Of a DNA stretch of 64,000 nucleotides, positions 27,085-35,342 are shown in pieces. Origin of the DNA: Sphingobacteriales bacterium (GTDB taxonomy: Bacteria > Bacteroidota > Bacteroidia > Chitinophagales > UBA2359); assembly GCA_016718845.1 (NCBI GenBank), contig JADKCK010000010.1:62001-126000 (forward strand). The letters are read 5' to 3'. The translations under genes and the position numbers were made by a program. Positions within the stretch are counted from its first letter, which is position 1, and every line of letters begins with the position of its first letter. The notes below the pieces were generated by a model, which did not search any database, was not told where the DNA came from, and saw nothing but the letters and a program-made list of their open reading frames with translations.

Positions 27085-28575
27085 ATGTCTATATCCTCAT
27101 TTTTATCAACAATAGTTGTTTTTTGTTGCCTAAGTTTTGCGTTTGTGGCGCAAAATACTAGCTCCCAAATGGCAGCACCAACAGATGATAGTTTGCAACA
27201 GCAACTGTCGAAAGCCAATGATTTTGCTAGCAAAGGCGAGCTAACACAAGCCACCGATTTGTATGTGCAGATGCTTGGCGTGGCACAAAAACAGCGCGAT
27301 TCGGTGAGCCAAAATACCATTTTGTTGCGTTTAGGCGAGTTGTATTATGCCCAAAAAAAATACGAACAAGCCGAGGTTCAGTTGCAACAAGCCCTTAAAT
27401 TGTCGCAACAATTGGGCGATAAATACAACGAAGCCAATGCCTTAGCACGCCTTAGCCAAGTGTATGCCGCCCGCAACGAGCCACAAAAATCGTTGGAGTA
27501 CAATTTTAAAAGCCTAGAAAAAGGCAAAGAGTTTTACGATGTGCTGCGCAACAACTACGACCAAATGGCAAACATATACGCCAATAAAGGCGATTTTAAG
27601 CGAGCTTATGAGTATCGCGAAAAATATGTGGCAATAAAAGATAGTTTGTTAAAAGCCGACAAAGCCAAATCGCTAACCGAGCTACAAATGCAATACGAAA
27701 TTGCCGATAAGCAAAAAGAAATTGAACTGCTAACCAAAGATAATAACATAAAAGCACTGCAAACCAAACAAAGCCAACTAACAGCAGTGGCATCGTTGGC
27801 GGCGTTTTTGTGTATTTTGGTGGCAGCGGTAGTTTTGCTCAATCAGTTTAACATAAAACGCCGCAGCAACCAACAGTTAGAGTTAGCCAATACCCAAATT
27901 AGCCAAACCGTTGCCGAACTAGAACAAGCTAACACACAAATAAGCCAAACTGTTGCCGAAAAAGAAACTTTGTTAAAGGAAATTCATCATCGGGTAAAAA
28001 ATAATTTGCAGTTGGTGTCGAGCCTGCTCGATTGGCAAACCGAAGGCATCAGCGACCCACAAATACATAAAGTGGTTGACGAGGGCAGGTCGAGGATACG
28101 CTCTATGGCATTGATGCACGAATATTTATACAAATCGGAGAGTTTGGCACATGTTGATGTACATAAATATTTAGCCGAACTTGCCGACAGTTTGATGCGC
28201 TCGTATCGCCCACATACGGGCATTACCCTCGAAAAAAACATTACCCATGCCTATTTTGATGCCGATACAGTGGTTCCGTTGGGCTTAATTGTGAACGAGT
28301 TGGTATCAAATGCTTTTAAATACGCTTTTGTGGATAAAACCGAAGGAACCGTACATATTGCCTTAGAGCGCCTAAACAACGAAGAATTTAAGTTGACAGT
28401 GAGCGATAACGGCATTGGCTTACCCGATAATTTTGATAAACTATTACACAAATCGCTGGGCATACAATTGGTTAAAACCTTAGTGCGACAGATGAAAGGT
28501 ACTTTGCAATCGTATAACCAAACAGGGGCTGTGTTTGAAGTGCAGTTTAGTGCCAAAAAGAAAACAACAAATTGA
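27085..28575 (+). CDS. TPR-containing sensor histidine kinase (HisKA_2 / HWE-like)
   Basis: I start at the ATG at 27085 (MSISSFLSTIVVFCCLSFAF), which opens a signal peptide. An upstream start would add 16 residues without family features. The order is: periplasmic TPR array (~45-220; NTILLRLGELYYAQKKYEQA is a typical repeat), one membrane helix (VASLAAFLCILVAAVVLL), a coiled coil with a duplicated ANTQISQTVAELEQ segment, the HisKA_2 box KEIHHRVKNNLQLVSSLLDW (~297), and HATPase (LGLIVNELVSNAFKYAF, DNGIGLP). No response regulator is adjacent, so it is an orphan kinase. Confidence 0.88.
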   Translation: MSISSFLSTIVVFCCLSFAFVAQNTSSQMAAPTDDSLQQQLSKANDFASKGELTQATDLYVQMLGVAQKQRDSVSQNTILLRLGELYYAQKKYEQAEVQLQQALKLSQQLGDKYNEANALARLSQVYAARNEPQKSLEYNFKSLEKGKEFYDVLRNNYDQMANIYANKGDFKRAYEYREKYVAIKDSLLKADKAKSLTELQMQYEIADKQKEIELLTKDNNIKALQTKQSQLTAVASLAAFLCILVAAVVLLNQFNIKRRSNQQLELANTQISQTVAELEQANTQISQTVAEKETLLKEIHHRVKNNLQLVSSLLDWQTEGISDPQIHKVVDEGRSRIRSMALMHEYLYKSESLAHVDVHKYLAELADSLMRSYRPHTGITLEKNITHAYFDADTVVPLGLIVNELVSNAFKYAFVDKTEGTVHIALERLNNEEFKLTVSDNGIGLPDNFDKLLHKSLGIQLVKTLVRQMKGTLQSYNQTGAVFEVQFSAKKKTTN

Positions 28576-28621
28576 TGGTGGTTTGGTTTAGACATTTTTT
28601 ATACTTTGATGCACAAAAATG

Positions 28622-28656
28622 GTGGCTATCTCAAAAGCTTTTTTTGAGATAGCCAC
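28622..28656. terminator. terminator at the end of the RHS array and the kinase gene
   Basis: A 15-bp perfect stem GTGGCTATCTCAAAA (28622-28636) pairs with 28642-28656. On the minus strand it runs into CCATTTTTG, so it could end the RHS-array transcript as well as the convergent kinase transcript. Confidence 0.75.
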
Positions 28657-28850
28657 TTGTTATACCAAACCTATACCCCAATGTGCCTGCATTGGCTACA
28701 TCGGTGGGTTCTGGCTCTTTAATGTCGGGTACTACGGTGCGTATGTTGCCTAGGTGGTCGGTTAGTTCGTATTGTTTGCTGCCGCGGGCTTGGGTGGCTA
28801 ATAGCTGTGGGGGTAACTTTGAGGTCGGGGCGGTAAATTACTAAGGGTTG
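28632..28850 (-). pseudogene. RHS core fragment 5 (last in the array)
   Basis: The frame encodes ATQARGSKQYELTDHLGNIR, then TVVPDIKEPEPTDVANAGTL, then GYRFGITSGYL and a stop inside the terminator. The GSKQYELTDHLGN block is the conserved RHS/YD-repeat tip seen in Bacteroidota. Upstream, one base out of frame, is YRPDLKVTPTAI, another RHS-core piece. No toxin domain is left. It has the same family text as the fragments at 31.2 and 32.5 kb. Confidence 0.7.
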
Positions 28851-28855
28851 TATGA

Positions 28856-29497
28856 CTATTTATTGTATGCTTTACGTAAGTTTTTCCATCTACTCCTTTT
28901 AAAATCCACTATTTTAGCAGAAATATTGACATTACCAGTTAAAATTATTTTAAACTTAGCCTTTTTTATTTTATCTTTTTTGATATTAAACATAGATATA
29001 CACCATTCTCCATCAAAAACAGCCATATCAATAGTATTATTGAAGTCAAAATCTCCAAAAAATATACCAAATTCTGGATAATCATCTTGTAATTTTAAAA
29101 TACTACCCCCCTTAATTATTGCGATTTTTTGATATGGAATTGGTTTGTACACTGATGCTAGTTTTAGATAAAATACGTAAATTGTGTCCTTTGTGTTAAA
29201 ATATTTAACACATTCATAGTTCCATATGGAGCTATCAATATTAAATTCTTGTTTTTTGCTATTCACAATAATATAACACTTTTTTATTGAATCATCGCAA
29301 GAAAATACCATAGATACTTGTTGATTATTAGCAAGAAGTAAATCAGGAGAAAAAACACTATTATTTATAAGGCTATCTTTGTAAGATAAGTCTCCCGACC
29401 CTGTTCCACCGAATTGATATAGTGTTATGTCTTGTGCATAACTCCATGTATTACATAAAATTAAAATATACAATAATTTATTCAATATTTTTAACAT
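28856..29497 (-). CDS. exported putative immunity protein of RHS cassette 4
   Basis: I start at the ATG at 29497 (MLKILNKLLYILILCNTWSY), which gives a signal peptide and a 213-residue protein. Upstream in-frame codons belong to the overlapping toxin gene. The mature part is beta-rich, with lysine-rich strands (AKFKIILTGNVNISAKIVDF). No family is recognised. It overlaps the end of the RHS toxin-tip gene by 20 bases and is more AT-rich than housekeeping neighbours. Its position directly after an RHS C-terminus is that of an immunity gene. The signal peptide suggests neutralisation in the periplasm. Confidence 0.55.
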   Translation of the reverse strand: MLKILNKLLYILILCNTWSYAQDITLYQFGGTGSGDLSYKDSLINNSVFSPDLLLANNQQVSMVFSCDDSIKKCYIIVNSKKQEFNIDSSIWNYECVKYFNTKDTIYVFYLKLASVYKPIPYQKIAIIKGGSILKLQDDYPEFGIFFGDFDFNNTIDMAVFDGEWCISMFNIKKDKIKKAKFKIILTGNVNISAKIVDFKRSRWKNLRKAYNK

Positions 29498-30410
29498 TTG
29501 TCTTGATTGGTTTATGTTCATTATCTCGTTTATAAAAAAAAGTAAATGCCTTGTATCCAGATGAACGTGCCAAACCTTCACCAAATACAGTAGTATTAGG
29601 TTGATATACTTTTTCAACGTAGTTTAGTATAGTATCATAATTTTCTTTTTTACCCAAACTGGCTCCTACCCAATCAGCAGCACCTTCCAGTATATCAGAT
29701 TCGAACAATAATACATTTATGGTAGCGGCAATTATTTTTTGGGTATCCTTAATTGCCCAAAATTTATTCAAAGCTGATTCTCGTTGCTTTGGTGTAGAAT
29801 ATTTGTAATCACTAGCTTTTTTATAAAATTTTTGTTCACTACCAATTGAAAGGTTAGTTATTAGAGTATCTAAATTAGTTCTAAATAATTGTTTAAATGT
29901 TATGTATTCTGGATTGACTTTTTCTCTAATATCAGTAGTTGTTTGGTCTAAATAGATGGCTATTTGTGTTTCTGCGGTAATAGACTCTCCACCGCTAGTT
30001 CTGGTTGTCATTTTTTTGTACCATTCCCGTTTCACCGAGTTGTTTACTTGAATTGTTTATAGCATGAGCTAAACCTCTTAAGGACGTTCCGCCAGTTTCA
30101 CCAAATTGCCAGTGAACTCTATTCATAAAGTCGTTCACGTTCAATGACAAAGTTTGTCCTTCAGTATTTCCTACATTAGCAACTACTATTACAGGAACTT
30201 TTGCTGATTCATCACTTCCCCAATGATCAAAAGTACCATTATTTAAAAAAAATGCCTCCAACCCATCCATATCAATACCATCAATAGGTCTATTACTGGC
30301 AAACTGATACGTCGACAACATAGGATATTGAGCAGCAATAGGGTCTATTCTTTTAAATCGAATGCTCCAAGGGTCGTAATCGCGGTTTTGTAGTCGTAGA
30401 AGGTGCCTTG
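29478..30410 (-). CDS. RHS tip plus C-terminal toxin-type domain (cassette 4), frameshifted
   Basis: This is the end of an RHS protein without its body. The tip reads RDYDPWSIRFKRIDPIAAQY, then PMLSTYQFASNRPIDGIDMD with GLEA, the classic junction where polymorphic toxin domains begin. The ~250-residue variable domain follows: FNDFMNRVHW-like NVNDFMNRVHWQFGETGGTS, then GLAHAINN, and later WVGASLGKKENYD. Two frames join at an A7 run near 30010 (one A fewer gives VQKMTTRTSGGE). Another shift near 30390 precedes the tip. The GE-GG plus AHAI pattern recalls peptidoglycan-active RHS tips, but that is tentative. An immunity-type gene follows. Confidence 0.6.
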
Positions 30411-30432
30411 GTTGTTAAAAAATACATGTAAA

Positions 30433-31008
30433 CTATTTTGGAAATATATAAGCAGGTACGGGTTTTATCTTAGGCGCACCAATTAATTTGTGAAACTCAT
30501 TTACCATTTCAAGAAATTCCTTTTCATAAGAATTATTACATTTATCTAGGTAATATTGTGGGGAATAATCCGAATTACCAAACATACCAAGGGAATTTTG
30601 TATGATTAAATGATAATTTAATCCATCAAGCAAACCAAGCTCTACTGTGGTTCCACAATTTTCTTTATCTATTATTTTTTTATTTAAACTAGTATTATAG
30701 TCAAGTATTTTTTTGGCAAAACGAAAAGACCTTGCTTTTTTAATAAAAAAACGCGATGTGTCAGACATCTGGAGCAAAGAATCGCTCCCAAAATCAGCCC
30801 AAGAGTCTCGTGTAATTAGATGTCGTATTTCAGAAGCATTTTTTTTGTAAATACACACTTCTGCACACGAATCTATTTTTAAAAAAATTGTCATGGTATC
30901 GTTAAGTAGCCAATACTTACCAGTTAGAGCATTTTTTGTCATTATGTTTTCTTTAGAACAAATACATCCTATTGAAAGTAACAATAAAATCAAATAAAAA
31001 TATTTCAT
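30433..31008 (-). CDS. lipoprotein, putative immunity protein of RHS cassette 3
   Basis: This 191-residue protein has a lipobox-like signal (LLLLSIGCICSKEN). The mature domain has mixed alpha/beta character with DTMTIFLKIDSCAEVCIY and LLDGLNYHLIIQN. No named family is recognised. It begins nine bases after the stop of a residual RHS toxin tail (31018-31290) and is followed by another RHS tip, so it sits exactly where an immunity gene belongs. Its toxin partner has been almost entirely deleted. Codon use is AT-rich. Confidence 0.55.
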   Translation of the reverse strand: MKYFYLILLLLSIGCICSKENIMTKNALTGKYWLLNDTMTIFLKIDSCAEVCIYKKNASEIRHLITRDSWADFGSDSLLQMSDTSRFFIKKARSFRFAKKILDYNTSLNKKIIDKENCGTTVELGLLDGLNYHLIIQNSLGMFGNSDYSPQYYLDKCNNSYEKEFLEMVNEFHKLIGAPKIKPVPAYIFPK

Positions 31009-31017
31009 GGTATTTAA

Positions 31018-31290
31018 TTAAGGTTTTACTTCTTTTGTTTCAAGAGGTTTTATTAATTCAGGAGCTGGTTTGCGAAAATCAAAAGCTATTTTTTGCCTAA
31101 CCATTTCTGCTTGTTTTGAGGTTAAAATAGTTCCAGTATTCGTATGAACTTTATCTATAAAATCAGCGTTCAGCGGGCTTTTTTGTAAGGTCGAAAAATC
31201 TAAGCCCTCATAAAGTTGGCTACCACAAAGGAAACTTGGGCTAGGTGGTCGGTTAGTTCGTATTGTTTGCTGCCGTGGCGGTAAATAGGG
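31018..31290 (-). pseudogene. RHS core fragment 3 joined to a residual toxin tail
   Basis: From the right the strand encodes PIYRHGSKQYELTDHL of the RHS tip. At ~31241 it switches, one base out of frame, to an unrelated tail: FLCGSQLYEGLDFSTLQKSP, then LNADFIDKVHTNTGTILTSK and KPLETKEVKP with TAA at 31018. The abrupt switch inside the conserved RHS block looks like a recombination or deletion junction. The tail is probably the last ~70 residues of a former C-terminal toxin whose immunity gene is at 30433. Confidence 0.6.
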
Positions 31291-31337
31291 GAAACTTAGC
31301 TCTTTTGAAGTTACTATACTTGTTTAAATAATGATAT

Positions 31338-32228
31338 TTATTTTGAATACATACCAGATAACCCCCAAAGTATTCTATCTGTTTTTATTTTTCCTTTGTC
31401 CCACACTTCGTATTTATCCAGTCGCCCATTTAAATTATAGCGTAAATAAAAGCCATCCTTTATTCCCTTTACATAACTAATTATCTCATAAATTCTTCCA
31501 TCGGGAAAATAATTAGTAATTACATTGAAATTTTTTGAGCATTTTTTAACTTTATCTATTGGGTAACCATCTGATTGTGCATTATAGCTTAGAATATCTC
31601 CAGTCATAAATTCCCATAGCTTCTTCAATTTTCCTTTATACCACATTTCGCATCTTTCAAGACGGCCATCTGTATTATAACTCAAATAAAATCCATGCTT
31701 TATTCTATTAGGATAACCGATATAACTGATAATTTCATGAATTTTTCTATCTTGAAAATAATTTGTGGTTATTTTAAAATTATCTGTCCCATGAAACAAC
31801 GTATTGTCACATTTAAGTTTATTATCCGAATAAAAACATGCTATTTTTAAACTAATTCCATTATTTTGATAATCATCTAAAATATAACGTTCCTCCCTTA
31901 ACAACCATTCTTTGTAAAAAAGTAAGGTATAGCGCATTTTGTCAAAGCTTACATGATCATTAGGGGGAGTTAATCTAATGATGGTATCACATTTGACTAA
32001 AAACATAGAATCGTTTATTTGCTCCCATTTACCATGGATAGGTATTCCATTGGAATAAAAACTATTTATAATAGTAAAGGTTCCATTAGTATTGAATTCA
32101 ATCTGATTAAAGCAACTACTGTATATTCCAGTAATTGAATTTTGGGCATGTAAAATAATACTCAATAATAAAAGGATACTAGTAAATATGATTTTAATTG
32201 TTTTTTGTTTATTAATATTTATTTTCAT
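31338..32228 (-). CDS. exported MORN/YwqK-like repeat protein, putative orphan immunity protein (cassette 2)
   Basis: This 296-residue protein has a signal peptide (TIKIIFTSILLLLSIILHAQ). The N-terminal ~130 residues resemble a small beta domain (GIYSSCFNQIEFNTNGTFTI, HGKWEQINDSMFLVKCDT). Two MORN-like repeats follow: HGFYLSYNTDGRLERCEMWY with KGKL, and DGFYLRYNLNGRLDKYEVWD with KGKI, as in 'YwqK family antitoxin' proteins. It is a paralogue of the 32697-33565 product. The start overlaps the last codons of a deleted toxin (frame ending at 32212). It therefore looks like a retained immunity gene that has lost its toxin. Confidence 0.65.
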   Translation of the reverse strand: MKININKQKTIKIIFTSILLLLSIILHAQNSITGIYSSCFNQIEFNTNGTFTIINSFYSNGIPIHGKWEQINDSMFLVKCDTIIRLTPPNDHVSFDKMRYTLLFYKEWLLREERYILDDYQNNGISLKIACFYSDNKLKCDNTLFHGTDNFKITTNYFQDRKIHEIISYIGYPNRIKHGFYLSYNTDGRLERCEMWYKGKLKKLWEFMTGDILSYNAQSDGYPIDKVKKCSKNFNVITNYFPDGRIYEIISYVKGIKDGFYLRYNLNGRLDKYEVWDKGKIKTDRILWGLSGMYSK

Positions 32229-32255
32229 TTTTTATTTTTTTAGGTTTACTAAGTG

Positions 32256-32680
32256 TTAATCGTGTCCCAATACATTACTATACAAAATAGGATTTCCTCC
32301 AAACACAGCATAATCACTCCAAGCAGGGTTAGGTTTAGGGTCGGTGTTCCACCTTTTAACTGCCCACGTATCATACTCCCAAAACTGGGCGGTGGTGTGC
32401 TGCCCCAAGCCCCCAATTTTGTTGTCTGCCTCTTGCCCTTGGAAGCCAAACCTATACCCCCCCGCATTTTTAGTACGCCCTGCCTGCAACATGCCGTAGG
32501 GGTAGTAATTGTTGAGGGTTAGGGTGGGTAGGCGGAAGTTTTGGTTTTCGGTGAGCCGGGGGGGTGGCTCTTTAATGTCGGGTATAACAGTGCGTATGTT
32601 GCCTAGGTGGTCGGTTAGTTCGTATTGTTTGCTGCCGCGGGCTTGGGTGGCTAGGAGTAGGGTAGTTATTGTATTTTAAA
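32256..32680 (-). pseudogene. RHS core fragment 2 with its toxin domain deleted
   Basis: This is one uninterrupted frame: ATQARGSKQYELTDHLGNIR, TVIPDIKEPPPRLTENQNFR, YYPYGMLQAGRTKNAGGYRF, GFQGQEADNKIGGLGQHTTA and PILYSNVLG, then stop. The same tip in cassette 1 continues into a toxin domain. Here, two residues after VLG, the frame shifts into RLTLSKPKKIKNENKY, which aligns with the very end of the cassette 1 toxin (KLSKPQEIKEEEKSKY). The whole toxin has therefore been excised. There is no start codon or body upstream. Confidence 0.75.
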
Positions 32681-32696
32681 ACAAAAATACTTAGAA

Positions 32697-33565
32697 TTAA
32701 AAACCATAAGCAAATATATCATTATGAATCATCTTGCCTTTACGCCATTGCTGATAAATACTAAGCATGCCTCTGGAATTATACTTTAAATAAATACCAT
32801 GCCTCGATTGTAAAAATCTTTTATTTCATCAACTTTTGCCATTTTTGTACTAGTTACAATAAATCTTCCATGCTTATTAATTCTTTTTTTTATTTCATTT
32901 GAATTAATAGTGTCTAATGTGGTGTAATTAAACTTTTTTTCGTAAATCTTTTTACCCTTATCCCATTGTTGGTAAATAACAAGTCTACCTATAGTATCAT
33001 ATTTCAAACAAATACCACTTTTTAGTATTTCATTTTTTTTATCATTAAAACACTCTTTTATTTCATCAACTTTGCCATTTTCATAGTAAGTTGTGGTGAA
33101 GATGTTTCCAAATAAAGTATATTTGCTCTCTATTTTAAGCGAGTCTGTAGCATAAAAACAAGCTGTTTTAATGTATGCCCTATAATTAAGTTGCCTATCT
33201 AAGTATTTATAATACACATGAAGAATGATGTCATCGTCTCTGACAAATGAAGTACAGTACAGTCCAGTTACACAAAAATTTGTGGCGATTACGCTGCAAT
33301 GAGTAGTATCGAATTCAACAAAAATGGTATCGTTGCGTTTTTCCCATTTTCCAGAAATTACCTCCTCTTCATTAAAATTTTTTCTTGACATTTTCATCCT
33401 ACCATCGGTTCGAAATTCTATGCCATAGCTCCATTCTGGGCAGTAAAATCCAGCTATATCATCTTTGTCGCAGAATGATAAGATACTTTGGGCATGCGAA
33501 TAGTACGAAAGTATGGAAATAAACAGTAGTAATGAAAATTTTGTAGTTTTTTTTATAAAATTCAT
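32697..33565 (-). CDS. exported MORN/YwqK-like repeat protein, putative immunity protein of cassette 1, frameshifted
   Basis: The signal peptide is FSLLLFISILSYYSHAQ. A beta domain parallel to that of the cassette 2 paralogue follows (GFYCPEWSYGIEFRTDGRMK, SGKWEKRNDTIFVEFDTT), then repeats such as GICLKYDTIGRLVIYQQWDK. The frame stops at 32786, but a shift near 32790 adds GIYLKYNSRGMLSIYQQWRK and GKMIHND to a TAA at 32697, completing the last MORN-like repeat. The start is 12 bases after the toxin stop, the usual toxin-immunity spacing. Family assignment is moderate; immunity role is from context. Confidence 0.65.
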
Positions 33566-33577
33566 GGCTGTTTTTTG

Positions 33578-34498
33578 TTAATATTTCGATTTTTCTTCTT
33601 CCTTAATTTCTTGAGGTTTACTTAATTTACTAGGAACACGTGGTGTTACAAATGTTACTCCTTGTTCAAATACAAAGTTTCGTTTAAATTGAGGAATTCC
33701 ATTTTCGTATGTTATCCATAGCCCAGTTTGGTTATCAACCTTATCAAATCTCCTATCGTATATAAAAACGGATTTCTTACTGCGGAAACAAGATATCCAT
33801 TTGCTGCAGTAACTGTGTTTTGTACATTAAAAGTTGATAGAAATGCTGAAAATCTTCTTGCAATTGGATACTTATAATTGGTATCTTCTCCTTGTCTATT
33901 AATGCCATTCCCTTCGCCATCGTCATAACAAGCAGTATAACAAGCGAATAACATAACTTGAACTTTATCTCCATTAGTTACTTGTTCTTCATATGATTTT
34001 CCCTTGTATTTATACCGACCATTTTTTTTGAAATTTTGTTCTCTGTCGGCTTGATAAATTACAGATTGTAACTTTTCTGGATCAGTGAAAACTTTTTCAT
34101 TACCATCTATAACCCCGAAAGGAGCTCCATGAGTTGCAATAATAAATACGCCATCATTTTTTTGTTTTTTAATTATATTGTTAGCTAGACTATGATTTTT
34201 ATCATTTATATTATATAAATTGATTAAAATAGTATCTCCCAATACATCACTATACAAAATAGGATTATTAGCAAAAACAGCATAATCACTCCAAGCAGGG
34301 TTAGGTTTAGGGTCAGTATTCCACCTTTTAACAGCCCACGTATCATACTCCCAAAACTGGGCGGTGGTGTGCTGCCCCAAACCCCCTATTTTGTTATCCG
34401 CCTCTTGCCCTTGGTAGCCAAACCTATACCCCCCCGCATTTTTACTACGCCCTGCCTGCAACATGCCGTAGGGGTTTAATTGTTGAGGGTTAGGGTGC
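33578..34498 (-). CDS. RHS tip with clan CD protease-like C-terminal toxin domain (cassette 1), body missing, frameshifted
   Basis: The RHS tip (PYGMLQAGRSKNAGGYRFGY ... NNPILYSDVLGD) has no body: similarity to the other fragments starts abruptly at ~34498, next to a housekeeping gene. The variable domain starts after VLGD (~residue 77 counted from 34464). It contains DGVFIIATHGAPFG (His112) and VQVMLFACYTACYDDGEG (Cys175), each at the end of a hydrophobic strand. That His-Gly and Ala-Cys arrangement is the catalytic dyad pattern of clan CD peptidases (caspase, gingipain, CHAT, C80). The frame breaks near 33780 and continues as FDKVDNQTGLWITYENGIPQ to VTPRVPSKLSKPQEIKEEEK and a stop at 33578. 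The expected function is a protease toxin tip. The protease call is my inference. Confidence 0.6.
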
Positions 34499-34526
34499 AG
34501 GTTCCGACCAAGTTAAGATTTACAAC

Positions 34527-34880
34527 TCAAATTGCCTTTGTTTTTTCGTAGCCCAGTTGTTTAAGCAGCTCTACTACTTTCTCTTTAAACTCGCCTTGCA
34601 GTATAATATCGCCGTCCTTTGCCGAGCCGCCCACACCACATTTAGTTTTTAGGGTTTTGGTCAGGGTTTCTAACTCTTCGTTGCTGCCCACAAAACCCTC
34701 TACAAGCGTAACGGTTTTGCCTTTGCGCTGTTTTCTGTCCAAACGCACTTTTAGGGTTTGTTTGTTGGCGGGCGGTGTTTCTATTTCGGGTTCGTCTTGC
34801 TTCATGGCATCGGGGTTGGTAGAGTATACCATGCGCAGGCTTTCGAGGTCGTTAAGGGTGTTTTTTTTATTTTTAGACAC
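34527..34880 (-). CDS. SUI1/eIF1-like (YciH-type) translation factor
   Basis: This 117-residue protein has an unstructured N-terminus and a C-terminal SUI1 domain: LKVRLDRKQRKGKTVTLVEG, then LTKTLKTKCGVGGSAKDGDI and QLGYEKTKAI. The basic strand and the K-x-CGVGGS-x-KDG loop are diagnostic. Bacterial members (YciH) bind the small subunit and influence start-site selection. The frame is intact. It lies directly upstream of the RHS array on the same strand but is unlikely to be functionally linked. Confidence 0.9.
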   Translation of the reverse strand: MSKNKKNTLNDLESLRMVYSTNPDAMKQDEPEIETPPANKQTLKVRLDRKQRKGKTVTLVEGFVGSNEELETLTKTLKTKCGVGGSAKDGDIILQGEFKEKVVELLKQLGYEKTKAI

Positions 34881-34924
34881 AGTTAAGTTGATTGTTAATT
34901 ATTAATTATTAATTATTGACTAAT

Positions 34925-35293
34925 ATTACGCAACTTATTCCAATAACAAGCTGTTTTGCATTTTTATACCCAGTTTTACTCTTAATTTCTTCTGAACCGG
35001 CATTATAGGAATTGGCGTTAAGAAATTTATTGGGGCATAAATGTAGCGTTAAGAAAGATATACTGTTTGAAGCACGCCACACCAAACCGAGAAATAAAAC
35101 CGACAAACAAAGCGTTTGGCGTGCGAGTTTATATCTTTTAGCGGAATGTTGCACATTTTAGCCAATTCCTATACAGCCTTGACTTTTTTGGTTACTTTTT
35201 TTGTCAAGAAAAAAAGTAACAAACTTTTAAATGGTGGTAGGTAATAGCAAAATAATAACAAATTACCGTCAAAGCCCCATTCCACTTAATTAG
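34925..35293 (+). repeat. dispersed repeat, copy B, with 170-bp palindromic core
   Basis: The outer part is shared with copies A and C. The core (35004-35173) starts with TATAGGAATTGGC and ends with its exact inverse. Inside are inverted pairs AAAGATATA/TATATCTTT (35054, 35130) and GCACGCCA/TGGCGTGC (35072, 35117), making one long interrupted hairpin. To the right is GTTACTTTTTTT/AAAAAAAGTAAC (35191-35220), a terminator-like hairpin. Copy C (53455-53825, opposite strand) is closely similar over the full length. Confidence 0.85.
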
Positions 35294-35342
35294 ACAATAC
35301 TCATACTTAATATAAATTGTTTATTATAAATTACAAAGTATG

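Noticed and set aside
34909..35154. Annotating the 81-codon frame in repeat copy B as a gene
   Set aside because: It lies across the palindromic core, with no promoter or ribosome site and no domain. It is reported only as a finding to test.
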